Of a DNA stretch of 64,000 bases, positions 23,760 to 35,336 are shown one piece after another. The notes under the pieces are model-generated. The model worked only from the letters and a program-made list of their open reading frames with translations, did no database searches and had not been told where the DNA came from. The DNA comes from Epiperipatus broadwayi (taxonomy: Eukaryota; Onychophora; Udeonychophora; Euonychophora; Peripatidae): positions 2,667,135 through 2,731,134 of the forward strand of contig JAQFVV010006353.1 of the NCBI GenBank assembly GCA_028023455.1, in the 5' to 3' direction. The translations under genes and the position numbers were made by a program. Position 1 is the stretch's first letter, and every line of letters begins with the position of its first letter.

Positions 23760-24595
23760 TACAAGGGGGAACCCAAAAGCAACTGGAATCATTTTCTGGT
23801 GGGCTCACTTGCATGTGTCTGCTACTAGGTACCTCTAGTGGGGACTCTTCTACACCAGTCTGTGAAATTATATCACCATGTAAAACCGTGGGTTATGCAA
23901 CTGTGTTTTTTTTTGTAAAGTGGGTTTCATTGAATTTGAAATTCTGTTCCTTGTAGAGAATATGACAGGGAAAACAGTTGTAATGTTTTAAACAGATTAC
24001 AAGTAAGCTGCTCTGAGAAAAACACAAGTTTGCTAGTGGTTTAATGGAAGTGTCAAATTAACTAAGTCCAAAAAATTTTGGCAAGTGAAGCACAGTAGCA
24101 AAACAGTGCTGATTTCTTTTGGATGCAACATGGCTTTGTTCATTCAGAATTTGTTCACAATGAACAGACATTTAAAACCTGCAAGTTTTGAAAAATTTGA
24201 ATGATGCAGCAAAATGTAAAGTGAGAAGTGCATCACTATGACAACACATAGCACACAAAGCATTGAGTGTGAAAATTCAGCATGACTCTGCTTATCTAAC
24301 AGCCATATTTGTTTGATGTCACTCCATGTGACTTCTTTTTATTTGCTCGAATAAAAAAAATGCCTCAATTTTTTTTATCTGCGAACATAAAAGTGGTGAA
24401 AAAAAACATGATGCAGGCATTAAAAAACATCACTTTGCCAAAGTTTCCAGATGATTTAAAAAGTGAAAAGCATGTTTAGACTGGTGCATTGCATTAATTG
24501 AATCACACTTTGAAAGAGAATTAACTTGTAGAACTAAAATTAAAAAACAATTTTTTTTTTTACAAAATTTGGTTATTTTTGAGCCTCCTCTTGTA
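23760..24595 (+). mobile_element. Mariner-like DNA transposon remnant with TIRs
   Basis: Bounded by imperfect terminal inverted repeats: CAAGGGGGAACCCAAAAGC at the left and the complement of CAAGAGGAGGCTCAAAAAT at the right, each next to the TA expected as a mariner target duplication. Inside, broken frames give KTQVCxWFNGSVK (helix-turn-helix end), FVHNEQTF, and VTPCDFFLFARIKKMPQF, the hallmark mariner SPCDFFLFP catalytic segment, then LKNITLPKFPDDLK. Order and orientation fit a mariner/Tc1 transposase. At about 830 bp it is shorter than full-length mariners (about 1.3 kb), so it has internal deletions, plus many stops. Inactive. Confidence 0.8.
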
Positions 24596-24689
24596 GCTTA
24601 ACATTAAAGTGATGTAACTAATAAATACATTACAGTGGACACCAATTCACATATAATTTTGCATCTGATACAATATATATGTAATTATA

Positions 24690-25015
24690 GGATATTTGAA
24701 CCCAGACTTTCAAGCTCTATTCAGCCATCCAATCTATCTCATTCAACCGATACAATGTATGTATATAATTAATCAATTGCAAAATGAAGATCTTCTCAAG
24801 CTTAATCTACTCTCTCTGATCTATAATTCTCTTCTCATCACACCAGCCTTATTTCATTCTGGACTTTTTAAAATGTTTTGGGATCCAGTTTAACATTTTA
24901 ATAGTCCATCTATTATTATCCCTTATACAACCTATCAGTCCACTTCCATTTCAGTTTCTTAATTATTCCAATAATGCTGATGTTATCTGTTTGTTCTCTC
25001 ACCTAATATTTCACT
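24690..25015 (-). mobile_element. RTE-clade LINE 3' remnant
   Basis: The minus strand resembles the end of the RTE coding region: the complement of TCTTCTCAAGCTTAATCTAC matches the IKLGETF region, and the complement of CCTAATATTTCACTCTCTCG lies where the REQ segment would be. Decayed, no open frame. Confidence 0.55.
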
Positions 25016-25039
25016 CTCTCGTATACTGCTTATAATAAC

Positions 25040-25150
25040 TCCTCTCATATACACTTTAATACAAAATTTTTTTTTAATAAAACATTTATTTTCCTGACAG
25101 TTTCGACTGTCCAGCAGTCTTCATCAGAGTGTTCTCAATTTCCTCTACCT
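25040..25150 (-). repeat. Family I repeat (hammerhead-like)
   Basis: Minus strand: CTGATGA, an extra A, a perfect 5 bp stem (GACTG CTGGA CAGTC), GAAAC, T, GTC. Then AGGAAAATAAATGTTTTATT and an A-rich run. The core bases fit a hammerhead, but the extra A and a stem III loop of one base make activity uncertain. Confidence 0.55.
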
Positions 25151-25675
25151 TTCAACCCTCTTCTTGTTAATTTGAACATACATCTTTCCACATGAATTAT
25201 CTGAAGTTTGTATGCCACTCTTCCATTAAGTCTCAAATGTATATATAAAACCAGATAAAACACATCTATTAAAAATCTTCCTTTTCAAATGTAGTGACAT
25301 ATTTTCTTTTAATATGAAGTTATTTCTACCAAAAGCATTTCATTCAAATTTAATTCTATGAGGTATACATGCACAAATGTGATTGTAAGATTACAATTAC
25401 CAGCAGTGTTTTTGTCACTCTACTGAAGCAAATGATGAGTAATAGATGTTGTAAATAAGTATTTTATAATAAACTTGAGCATTCATAAGAATGGCAGACT
25501 CTATTTACATTATCAGGATTAACTTTAAGAGACTTTATAAGAAGTTGTCTTATTGAGTGTTTTCACTGGGACAATATGGCTGGCCAGAAATGATGCAGAT
25601 GTTAAAATTCAGCACCACAATATATCAAATAATCAAATCTAAAATGCCAGTTCATAATATATATATATACCCCTA
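25151..25675. other. No feature recognised
   Basis: AT-rich, nothing recognised. Confidence 0.3.
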
Positions 25676-25679
25676 TGAT

Positions 25680-25765
25680 AGAAAAGAGACTGTCTTACCA
25701 ACAGATTGAAATAGTTGATGGTTTTTGATATTGGTATTCTTTAGGTGTAAATACTCATATATTGC
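25680..25765 (-). repeat. Short repeat family E (diverged)
   Basis: CCAACAGATTGAAATAGTTGATGG, TTTTTGATATTGGTATTCTT: a weakened match to the family E consensus. Confidence 0.5.
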
Positions 25766-25989
25766 AAAATCTATCTAGCCTTGATCATTGTCAGCCTTAT
25801 TATTTAAATAATGCCTAGTTTCAATACAGTTTGAAAATTATAATTGACTATTTGTTAATCTGCTTTAAGAATAGATTATATTTGCCTGTTTAATGTGGTT
25901 CAGTTAAACTTCTTAAAAGTAATAATATTACTCCTTTTAGTCAAGTTGCCATCATTAATATCTATATGAACAAATTAGACTATAAATAA

Positions 25990-26145
25990 AAGTGAGGGGG
26001 GGTATTGTAAAAAAAAGAATTACCTTGACAATGGATTGAGATTGATGATTGTTATTGATATTGTCTATGTATTGATTGCTTTTGTGCATTTACACACGCA
26101 CATGCACACAAACGCGCACGCACACACATATATATATATGAATAA
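25990..26145 (-). repeat. Family E copy ending in a CA/TA microsatellite
   Basis: ATTACCTTGACAATGGATTG, ATTGTTATTGATATTGTCTA, TGTATTGATTGCTTTTG, then a CACA/CGCA and TATA microsatellite to about 26140. Confidence 0.65.
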
Positions 26146-26709
26146 ATTGTAAATATCTTATTTTTGCATAACATATTCATGAAAGAAATACAATTCTTAA
26201 GATTATGTTAGAGCAGTCTAAAGTTGTGTTCTTTGAAAAGAATAAAAAAAGATTCTGAAGCTAATAACTTTATATAAAAGTTCTTTTGATACTAAATATA
26301 ATTGAAATGTAAGTTGGAATTATAGAAAAATAGTATAATATATATTTACTTTGTGTTAAATTGATTTGCACTTGATATATTTGTTTTGGCAGGGAAACCA
26401 TTGGTAATTTAATTTTGATTAGTAGTTTAATTGTAAATGTGTGCTTAGTTTAATATATTAATTAATAATACAATGTTAAAAATTATATAATCACTCTGTT
26501 GATAAACTTTACAAATATTTACTGACAAATTAGCTTTTACAAATATAAAATATTTTTTTCTTTTATTTAATAGTCTTATTAATAATAAACATTATTAAAC
26601 TTTTCTTTGTATGAATAGGCCAATTGAGTTGAAAATTTTGACTTTAGCTTGGTCAATTAAACATTTATTTTTAGGCTGTTTCTAATTGTAATAAATTTAA
26701 TCAGCCATT
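26146..26709. other. No feature recognised
   Basis: AT-rich, nothing recognised. Confidence 0.3.
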
Positions 26710-27363
26710 TAAGTTATTGTGCGCTTTTTCACGAGTGTTGAATAATATTGTGAGTGACGTTTAGTAAATTCTAGATAATTTCATCGGCATCATTCATTCA
26801 GATATCGTAAACAGTAATTTGAAGTGAGCAGTCCATCCTCACACTTTCACTTACAGTACTTAAGATTTGCCTATATATAAGCATTTGGGTTGGATTGAAT
26901 AAGTGGATTCATTTTATTCTTTCCTAAATACTATATCTTGTGTTAATAATATTTATTTTCAAAGCGCAGATGATATGAAATTAACTTACGAGAGAGTGCA
27001 AGTCTCTCAGCGCTTGTGATTATTAATAGCCAATCAGATCGTAAATACTGGGACAACGATTTAACAAGAAAAGAGTGGTAACCACTCTTAACTTTAGTGT
27101 GTGAAGGTATTTAATATTCACACTTTCAGATATAAGTACTTTGGACTGGCTTGGATATATAGACAGACAAGTAAAGTTAAGAGTGGTTACCACTCTTTTC
27201 TTGTTAAATCGTTGTCCCAGTATTTACGATCTGATTGGCTATTAATAATCACAAGCGCTGAGAGACTTGCACTCTCTCGTAAGTTAATTTTATATCTTGT
27301 GTTGTAAGTGGAAGTACTCATTTATTATTTAACACTCGTGAAAAAGTGCACAATAGCTTAAAT
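26710..27363. mobile_element. Foldback element with near-perfect ~125 bp inverted repeat
   Basis: The inner arms 26972-27096 and 27172-27296 are inverted copies with only one or two mismatches, for example TTAACTTACGAGAGAGTGCA against TGCACTCTCTCGTAAGTTAA, round a ~75 bp spacer. Each arm carries AAGAGTGGTAACCACTCTT, itself almost palindromic. An outer, weaker inverted pair lies at about 26710-26746 and 27327-27362 (TTTTTCACGAGTGTT and complement). A 13 bp direct repeat TATATCTTGTGTT lies at 26932-26944 and 27291-27303. A 68-aa open frame crossing the right arm (27101-27307) is a by-product. Confidence 0.85.
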
Positions 27364-27833
27364 TGGTCAATTATAGATTCAGCAATAAAATATATATTTA
27401 TCTTTTTAAATTATATTTTTGTTTTAGTTTAGTTTCTAAAATGTAAATTAATAATTTATCAGATGATGAAAGTAAATGAAAGTTTTTTTAAAACATAAAT
27501 TTTTATTTCTGTAGCAGACAACATAAAATATATTTTTGTTATCCAATTACAAACTGCAGCCATATGTCACCCATTTCTTCCTCAATTTGTCTTCTTGTAA
27601 AAGTAAATATTTTCTACTAAAATCTGAATTATTCTTCTAAAATAATTAATATTTCACAAATATTTTCTGAAAAAAATAATATATATGTAAAAAATGAATA
27701 GAAAATATGTTTTCATTTTCAAAATCAAAACAAAAAATAGAATTATCAAAATCATTGATAGGTGCTCTCCGGTAGAGAGAACAAAAAACCATCAGTGAGT
27801 GCCTATAAAGGCAGGTGATTCAATCATTGTAAT
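27364..27833. other. No feature recognised
   Basis: AT-rich, nothing recognised. Confidence 0.3.
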
Positions 27834-28507
27834 AGTGTTAAATTTACATGATCACTATCTTCCATGCTTGCTCATAACTGTTATTAAAATAGGCAAAACT
27901 TTCTCCATACAGTAGTGCTACTCTAAGCAAAACAGAGTAATCAATGGATGCCAGAAGGCTTGTGCATAAAATCCCTATGTGCCTGCTCATCCAATATCCC
28001 CAAACTAGTTTCTGGCTTATGGCCTTCATCAGTGAGGAGGCTTGGATCTGAGAGCACTGCACCTAGATCTTAGGATCTAATGCAACTCTCCAGCAGCCAC
28101 CTTTTAACTCTACATAACTACTAAACTATGAGAATAAAAGTGAAAATACACAGATATTTTCAATCTAAGCTTAGTAGCCTAAATAGTCATATGGGTCTGA
28201 ACTCAGTTCAGCACCCATACATTTTGGTGTCTTTGGGTCTTTTACAACCATAGCCACCACCTTCCTATAAGGCAGGATTAGCATTAATCACATGATCACT
28301 ATCTTCCATGCTTGCTCATAACTGTTGTTAAAATAGACAAAACTCTCTCCATACAGTAGTGCCACTCTAAGCAAGACAGAGTAATCAATGTATGCCAGAA
28401 GGCTTGTGAATAAAATTCCTATCTAGTGCCTACTCATCCAATATCCCCAAACTAGTTTCTGGCACTACTGTATGGAGAGAGTTTTGCCTATTTAAGTGTT
28501 AAATTTA
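27834..28507 (-). mobile_element. Family C retrozyme-like insertion with 13 bp duplications
   Basis: A 648 bp insertion (27847-28494) between identical 13 bp repeats AGTGTTAAATTTA (27834-27846 and 28495-28507). Inside is one full unit followed by a partial second. The start CATGATCACTATCTTCCATG recurs at 28291, a period of about 443 bp. The second unit stops inside the hammerhead and then turns back into CACTACTGTATGGAGAGAG, the complement of its own end. No coding capacity. The tandem unit, ribozyme and retroposon-like duplication fit a retrozyme. Confidence 0.85.
27994..28041 (-). ncRNA. Family C hammerhead ribozyme
   Basis: Minus strand: CTCCTCA, then CTGATGA, a stem II formed by GGC...GCC around CATAA (with flanking A-A), GAAAC, loop TA, GTT, then TGGGGA. 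Stem I TCCTCA/TGGGGA has six pairs including one wobble. GTT is a permitted NUH cleavage triplet. Confidence 0.7.
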
Positions 28508-28529
28508 AATATTATTGATTTACTAGTTC

Positions 28530-28978
28530 TAAAAAGACCTGAAGATGGCAGCATTATTCAGTAATTATTATTTCAGCAAAGGAGGCAATTCAAGAAGAAA
28601 TTGGATGGTCAAGTTTTTATGAGAGATGCAAAAAAGCAAAATGAAAATGTTTCAGTAGATTGCAGTTTATGGATAATAAAATAGTATCTAATTGGGTTAT
28701 GAATAAAAGGCAGGCAACAAGATGGGTGAGAAATGTAATGTGATATGCAAAAGATTTGGATAAAGAATTTATGACAGTATACTTATTTATACAAAAAGTG
28801 GGATGATTGTGTTAGAAGAATTGTTGAGTGTTATAGTGTTAAGGAATGGGATAGAAGAATAGATGAATTAATGAAAAATAGGGAGCTGGAGAGATGGAGA
28901 ACTAATATGAAGAGTAAAAAGGGTTTAAATATATATATATATATATATATATATTTAACCCGTGCAAATCTTCGTTTT

Positions 28979-29022
<44 letters not shown>

Positions 29023-29500
29023 CAGAATATTGGGTACAAGTTAATTTATGATAATAGCAAGGAAAGTAGTTTATTGTTTAAGGCTTGAATGGAATCATTA
29101 GCAACAAAGGAATATACACATAAATGGAAAAATATGGGTGATTTAGTCTGCAAGTTGTATAAGAAAGGCATAGAAAATATTAGGCATCTGTTAATTGAAC
29201 ATAAATGCCTGAAAGTAGGAAGAGTACAAATAATGAAGTTGTAGAAGAATAAATATAAACAAAGTGATTATACAGAAAGTGGGTTATTGGTTTTTATGCT
29301 AAGTTTGGGAAAAGATAAGGAAGATTTAGATATAAATCCAGGAGATAAAAAAGATCATATTGTGGAAATGTGATGGAGCAGGATAGAGAAGAACATGGAA
29401 AAACTTAGGGTGGGGAATGAAAAGGGAAGTTAAAGTGGCTAATGGGTTTCTCTGGGCATAGTTGCTGAGAGACTATGCCCAGAGATTCCTGACTATTATA
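28530..29500 (+). mobile_element. LINE C-terminal remnant (LINE2 family)
   Basis: In broken frames: KRQATRWVRNVM, YAKDLDKEFMTVY, then after a TA microsatellite NMGDLVCKLCKKGIENIRHL, IEHKCLKVGRVQIMKL, KNKYKQSDYTESGLLVF and the 3' segment GGTTTCTCTGGGCATAGTTG. The C-X2-C...H-X4-C spacing (CKLC...HLLIEHKC) is a zinc-knuckle-like motif found at LINE reverse-transcriptase C-termini. Related copies: 43319-46770 (split), 30683-30838 (minus). Stops throughout. Confidence 0.7.
28926..29018. repeat. Two TA microsatellites inside the LINE2 remnant
   Basis: (AT)n at about 28928-28955 and 28981-29017, separated by TTTAACCCGTGCAAATCTTC. Confidence 0.9.
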
Positions 29501-30270
29501 CATGGATAAGTCACAGTGAATCACATCAAATTGCATTCTATAAAACAAACAGAAGTATAACAAAACAACATTAAAAATAGTACTTAGAAAACAATTTAAA
29601 GCTACATATGAGAGAATTTTATCCATGCTGTTGAACCATTAATATGGTTCAACATCCAATAATCATTGAAAACAATAGGCTCATTTTACATGGCAATGAC
29701 TTAATTTTATAAAATGAGGATGATATAATTATCACTTGGAAAGACCACCAATCCAATAGTTTGCATTTTCTTAATTAGTTTTTAACAAATGTAAATATAT
29801 CAATTTTATTAAGCACAAGTAAATAATATTGTAAAATTTTAGTATTCAATATTTTGATTATTTATTCATAAAAATATTAAAATGAATAGACATGATCTCT
29901 ATCTTGTGAAGTTAAATTATTAGCATTATAGAATGAAACTATGTTTCCATATGAAAGTGATTAGACATACAGACTGATTAGTATCATTTGTAAGATTATC
30001 TATGTGCACAAGAACTAGAAAAACAAATGTAAATTGATTCATTTTACATTTTCAAAAGGATAATTTAAAGTGAAGCATATTGTTACAACTAATCTTTGGA
30101 AAATGCATTAATCCAATGTATATGCATAGGTATATTTATATTTCATAGATTTGTTTGTGCAATAATTACAAAAGCCTTCTTTAATTTTTTGTTCATTAAT
30201 TTTCTACTTTTAAAAAAAAAACAACAACAAATTTGTTAAAAGAATTAATAATTTCCAAGCATGAATTATA
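29501..30270. other. No feature recognised
   Basis: AT-rich. The start (29460-29530) still resembles the LINE2 3' end. Nothing further recognised. Confidence 0.3.
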
Positions 30271-30274
30271 TAAT

Positions 30275-30612
30275 AGCAAATTCTCCATTCAGTAGTGCCA
30301 CTCAGTGCAAGCCTAAGTAATCAATGGATGCAAAAAAGTTTGTGCATAAAAATCTCTATCTAATGCATATTCATTCAATATTCCAGATTTGTTTCTAGCT
30401 TGTGGGTTTTATCATTGAGGAGCCTTGGATCTGAAAACACTGCTCTTAGATAATATAATATAATGAAATCCTCCAGAAGCCAACTTTTAGTTAACTATAA
30501 AGATATAAGTCCAAGTTGAAAACACAATAAATTTTTCCAATCCAAGCTCATTTATTTGTATAGCCATGTAGATCTGTACCCAGTTCTGTATCCATACATT
30601 TTGATGTTTTTT
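30275..30612 (-). mobile_element. Ancient family C copy
   Basis: CTCCATTCAGTAGTGCCACT, AGTAATCAATGGATGC, GGAGCCTTGGATCTGA and CATACATTTTGATGTTTTTT mark a single diverged unit. Its hammerhead is degenerate on the minus strand (ATGATAA, GAAAC-AA-ATC). Confidence 0.7.
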
Positions 30613-30682
30613 TTTATAAATTACAGTCATTATCATCTATGGAAAGGTCACTATTTCCTATTTTTATAGAAGCTTCTAAAGC

Positions 30683-30838
30683 TGTAATGTGATGTGATGT
30701 AATGTACTGTGGCTTCTCCTTAAACGGAGTCAGGAATCTCTCAGCAGTTATACCCAGAGAAACCTGTTAGCCACTTTATTTTCCATTCCCCACTCTAAGT
30801 TTTCCCATATTCTGCTCCATTCCATTTCCATACAGTAG
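30683..30838 (-). mobile_element. LINE2 3' end fragment
   Basis: Reverse complement of the LINE2 3' end: GTGATGTGATGTAATG (short ATCAC-type tail), GGCTTCTCCTTAAACGGAGT, CCCAGAGAAACCTGTTAGCC and CCCATATTCTGCTCC. It is followed by a run of C at 30841-30853. Confidence 0.7.
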
Positions 30839-30849
30839 TGCCCCCCCCC

Positions 30850-31948
30850 CCCAGTGATTATGTAAGAATGGGAAATAGTGAATATGTGATATTTTAGTGG
30901 CTTTTCATGAAATATATATTATGAACTGTTAATATATAATTTTTTTAAATATTTATTACTCACGCTATAGAAATCTAATATTTGTTCAATATAGAAGCAT
31001 TTTTTTTATCGAAGATAAAAATCACCAGAAAATAAATGATATAAGAATAGCAGATGTGTTCTTTAGATAGAGTAAACAAATACGTAAACACTAACTTCAA
31101 ATATGTAACATAAATGAATAGATTTTTATCCATAGATATATTGATTATTAATAAATTTGTATGACATTAAGCGAAATGTGTGTTTACATATCAATACACG
31201 ACAGAACGTATTGGGGGAAAACTACAAATATAAATAGGAAAAAAAAATCAATCTTACAGTTTTTGAATCTCACTTTCAAATTTAAAGTGCGTTTAAATCT
31301 ATACTTCACACAGAAGAGTCTGGTGAGATTAAAAAGATAGAAGCAATTCAATTTTTTTTTTAAATATTACATCTACGGCAGGTATCAAACTCAGGGCCTC
31401 TGTTTAAAGTTGTTTAATTTCTTACATTATTACTCGTATTTTTATCTCATTTGCAACATCTGTGTAATATCTCTGGAACTAAACAAATATCAACCGTAAG
31501 GGTAAAGAAACAACCAATAAGTCACCCCATTATTTAATTTCAGGCATTGATATTTATATGGCAGAACACTAGTATATAATTATTTATTTATGCTTGTCTA
31601 TAAAACATTTGTACATTTGCATAAAATCATATGCAGTGAAAGAAATTATAAAATTAAAAAAAAATGAAATATTTTAAGATATTTTAAACCCAATACTTAA
31701 AATCACAAAAAATATTAAAAAGCAATAAATAAACAAAACAGTTTTGTCTACCATAAAACATAATACTTTAAATTTTACAAATGAAACACTGTAATAAAAC
31801 AAAGTATGATACAAAAATTTACTTTAATATATACTTTTCATACTGATTCGTTTTTGAAGTACTAATTAAAAACAATATGAATTGTATTTTTGAATAAGCT
31901 CTGGCTAAGTTGGCTTGTCAATTATGTAAATACAAGTCAATTGCTTTC
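30850..31948. other. 1.1 kb without a recognised feature
   Basis: AT-rich. GGTATCAAACTCAGGGCC near 31380 resembles a B-box region but stands alone. Confidence 0.3.
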
Positions 31949-32695
31949 TATATAATTCATTAAAACAGGCAAAACTCCCCATATAGGGGCACCACTCAGG
32001 GCAAGCCAGAGTAATCAATGGATGCCAGAAGGCTTGTGCATAAAATCCCTATCTAGTGCCTGCTCATCCAATATCACCAGATTAGTTTCTAGCTTGTTGC
32101 TTTCACCAGTGATGGTCCTTGGATCTGAGAGCACTGCATCTATACCTTAGGATCTAATGCAACCTTCCAGCAGTCACCTTTTATCTCTACTTAACTATAA
32201 AACTATGAGACTAAAATTGAAAACTATAGTATTTTCAATCCCAGCTCATTAACTTATATACCAGGTCTGAACTCAGCTCAATACTCATACATTCTGGTGT
32301 CTTTGGTTTTTTAATAACCATAGCCACCACTATCCTATTAGGCAGGATTGGTATTAAATCACTAAACATCACATGATCACCATTTCTTATGCTTGCTCAT
32401 AACTGTTATTAAAACAGGCAAAACTCTCCATACAGTAGTGGATTAGATCCTAAGATCAAGGTGCAGTGCTCTCAGATCCAAGGCTCTTCACTGATGAAAG
32501 CCACAAGCTAGAAACTAGTCTGGGGATATTGAATGAGTAGGCACTATATAGGGATTTTTACCCACAACCTTCTGGCATCCATTGGATTACTCTGGCTTGC
32601 AGTAAGTGGCATTACTGTATGGAGAGGTTTTACCTGTTTTAATAACAGTTATGAGCAAGCATAAAAAATGGTGATCATGTGATATATAATCCATT
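31949..32695. mobile_element. Family C inverted pair with 13 bp duplications
   Basis: A 721 bp insertion (31962-32682) between TATATAATTCATT (31949-31961) and TATATAATCCATT (32683-32695), one mismatch in 13. The left part is a unit with its hammerhead on the minus strand (decayed, CTGGTGA). At about 32440 it switches into a second partial unit in the opposite orientation with an intact plus-strand hammerhead. Confidence 0.85.
32484..32526 (+). ncRNA. Family C hammerhead ribozyme, intact core
   Basis: CTCTTCA (stem I), CTGATGA at 32491-32497, stem II AGC/GCT round CACAA, with A-A at the base, GAAAC at 32511-32515, loop TA, GTC ending at 32520, then TGGGGA. Stem I forms six pairs, two of them wobble. 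Confidence 0.7.
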
Positions 32696-32699
32696 TGGT

Positions 32700-33474
32700 A
32701 CAAAATATAGACTATATTAAAACTACTATCACAACATGTCATTTGCCATGTAATGTTGTATTAATATATGGATTAAATTCGAAAATTGTTTCCATTACTT
32801 TTTATATGTACCCATAAAAGAAAATATTACAAGAATACAGCATTTCAGAAGTAGGAAATATGCTTTATTTAATGGACCAGCTAGGTAAAGTAAATGCTTG
32901 ATTCCTACCATTTCAATTCAAACTTGCCTTTAAGTAATAGACTTGTTCAGCTTGTGGATTCATCATTCAGAATTTCAGACCAATGAATATACATGCAGAT
33001 AAAATTTAACCAATGACAGAAGCAGACCAAGAGGTGAAAATGCTCAGTGAATATGATTGCTCTCTTTCAGGAAAAGTATGTCATTATAAATTAGCATTGT
33101 ATTTGGGATGTAGAGTCAAGCAATAATAGATATAATTCTGATTTTCCTATATATGATTGCAAAAGCAGTGGGGTACATTCACGGTTGAACTAGAAGTTGC
33201 CACAATACAGCTGCAGGCGTCATGATACCATGACATGAGATAAAGTGTCATGCTACAGCTGGATGGATTAGACTAACCTATAAGGGCCCCTGAAGTTCCT
33301 TGCTTCAGTAGCTGCATGATAACTAGTCATTATTTATACCCAACCAATTGTATTAGTTGAGCAGTATATTAGATGTTATGCAAATATATATTGAATATAA
33401 GTTCTCAATAAAACATTTAACCATATTATAAGGATATGTGTTCATTATGATTGATTATAAACACAACAGTTTTG
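32700..33474. other. No feature recognised
   Basis: AT-rich, with a less AT-rich patch near 33180-33300 (CACGGTTGAACTAGAAGTTG, GGGCCCCTGAAG) lacking an open frame. Confidence 0.35.
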
Positions 33475-33605
33475 GCACAGTGGTAGAGTGGAAAATTATG
33501 GAGTTTAATGACTACAGATCAAACTCAGTTTTGTGACATTTGGTGTTCAAACCTCTTTTGGACTCTCAACCTCATAAACTTTGATTATTTGTTTTAATAG
33601 TTGAT
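33475..33605 (+). mobile_element. tRNA-like SINE
   Basis: AGTTTTGGCACAGTGGTAGA begins with an A-box match (TGGCACAGTGG). About 35 bases later comes GATCAAACTC, a degenerate B box. The 3' part (GGTGTTCAAACC, CTCAACCTCATAAACTTTGA) resembles the family H tail. Confidence 0.6.
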
Positions 33606-35336
33606 TTTAAATATATATATATAACAAGTAACATGAAATATTTAAATAGAGGGGTTTGAACTCAGATTTTTTCAGTCTATTCATTCTCCATTCTTATCTT
33701 TGAGTTGAGTTTAAAGTGCTTCATTTTATGTGGAAGATTAATAAGCTTGTGATTTGTATAAAAGATCCATTTGATAACTGTTAATAATATGTCTAAAGAA
33801 AGTAGACTTTTCAGTTTTGAATTTTTGAAGAAAATATTCTCTGCACCACCTAAAAAAAAACCGCAATAAGTTCTCGAAAGCACTAAGCCGTATTTAATTT
33901 ATAGAACTACCAAACTTCTCTATAGTTGTGTTTAAGTGCACTTATTATGTTTATTACATTTTATTGCCTTCAGCATTGAAGTATAAACAGTAAACGCCAT
34001 TACGCAAAAATTATGCACATAATCCTAATTTAAGAATAAATTTATCACATCTAAGTGTGTGGTCCTCTGTTTACCAATAATTAATATTTCCGCTTAAAAT
34101 TATCATTTATTAAATCCATGTAATATTCAAATTTATAAATATTGGACAGCTAAAGCAATCAATAGATGGCAGTTGACAATCCTTTCACTAGGTGGCATAA
34201 CTGGAGTGAAAATAGAATTTATTATTGAAAAGCACTATATTTGTATTTAATAAGGCCTTAGTTTTTCCATATACGCATTTGTAATGACCACAATACAAAT
34301 TTCTTTCCAAAAAACAAGACAGGTCTGAAGTAAAGACATCTTTTGATCTTCAGTTATCAACTGTAGTTTAGATAATTACGAGGCTCATTATTTTATATTT
34401 TAACCCTAATGTATCTGTTAGAATTTACTTCCCAAAACAATACAAAATGTAATCGCACATACTAACAGGTGTCACACAACCATGCACACACACACAAATT
34501 ATTTTTACTTTTAAACAGACAAACATTGTCAGTAAAAAAGAACAACATGTTTACTTGGTCCTAAAATCAAAGATGAAAGCCAATGAATTAATTTTTCTGG
34601 CCAATGCATACAAGTAAGCTGAAGTTATATATCCATTTACTATGTGAACATTCACATTGTAATAATAACTATATAAGAGAAGAATAAGTAATGAAAACAT
34701 TTACTTTATGCACTTTCTAAAATTCATCCTTTATATATCACAACTATAGGTTTCGATTATCCAACAGGCTTCCTTTCTTTGCATAGCTTTATTAAAGACT
34801 TTGGTGAAAAATTATGCAATATTTATTCATCTTTTTAATTTCATGTATGCAGGTTTATAATTCAATCTTAATCTTTATTTTTGAATTTTTACGGAAGCTT
34901 TATATGCAATTTCTGCACATTTTTGTTTCTATTTTTGAAAAAGATTATATTGATTTTAAGATATAAAGTTTAACTTTTGAAGATAAATTTATAGTTTTTA
35001 TATACAATCAGTACCCTCTTAGGCAATTTCAAGTTATGTATTTTTATATACAATCAGTATTCAAGATATGTATTTCAGGCTTAGGCGATTTTTCAAAACA
35101 ATTATATAAAAGCAAACATTAGACACTTGAAAAAAAGTTTTATATTCAATAATTATGAGACTGAAGGGTAATTCAATATGACAAATTTATTAACATTTTT
35201 TATGAGACTGAAGGGTAATTCAATATGACAAATTTATTAACATTTTTTTTATAAAACCCTAAAATTTCAATAACGTTCGATTACCATTGAGTAGATTTAT
35301 ATGTCTTGAGGATTTGGTTTTATAGAATAGATGCCT
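33606..35336. other. 1.7 kb, only a short tandem duplication and an old family C scrap
   Basis: GCAATCAATAGATGGCAG and CACTAGGTGGCATAACTGG at 34155-34210 look like a very old family C end. A 46 bp segment (ATGAGACTGAAGGGTAATTC) is perfectly duplicated in tandem at about 35156-35248. Nothing else recognised. Confidence 0.45.
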
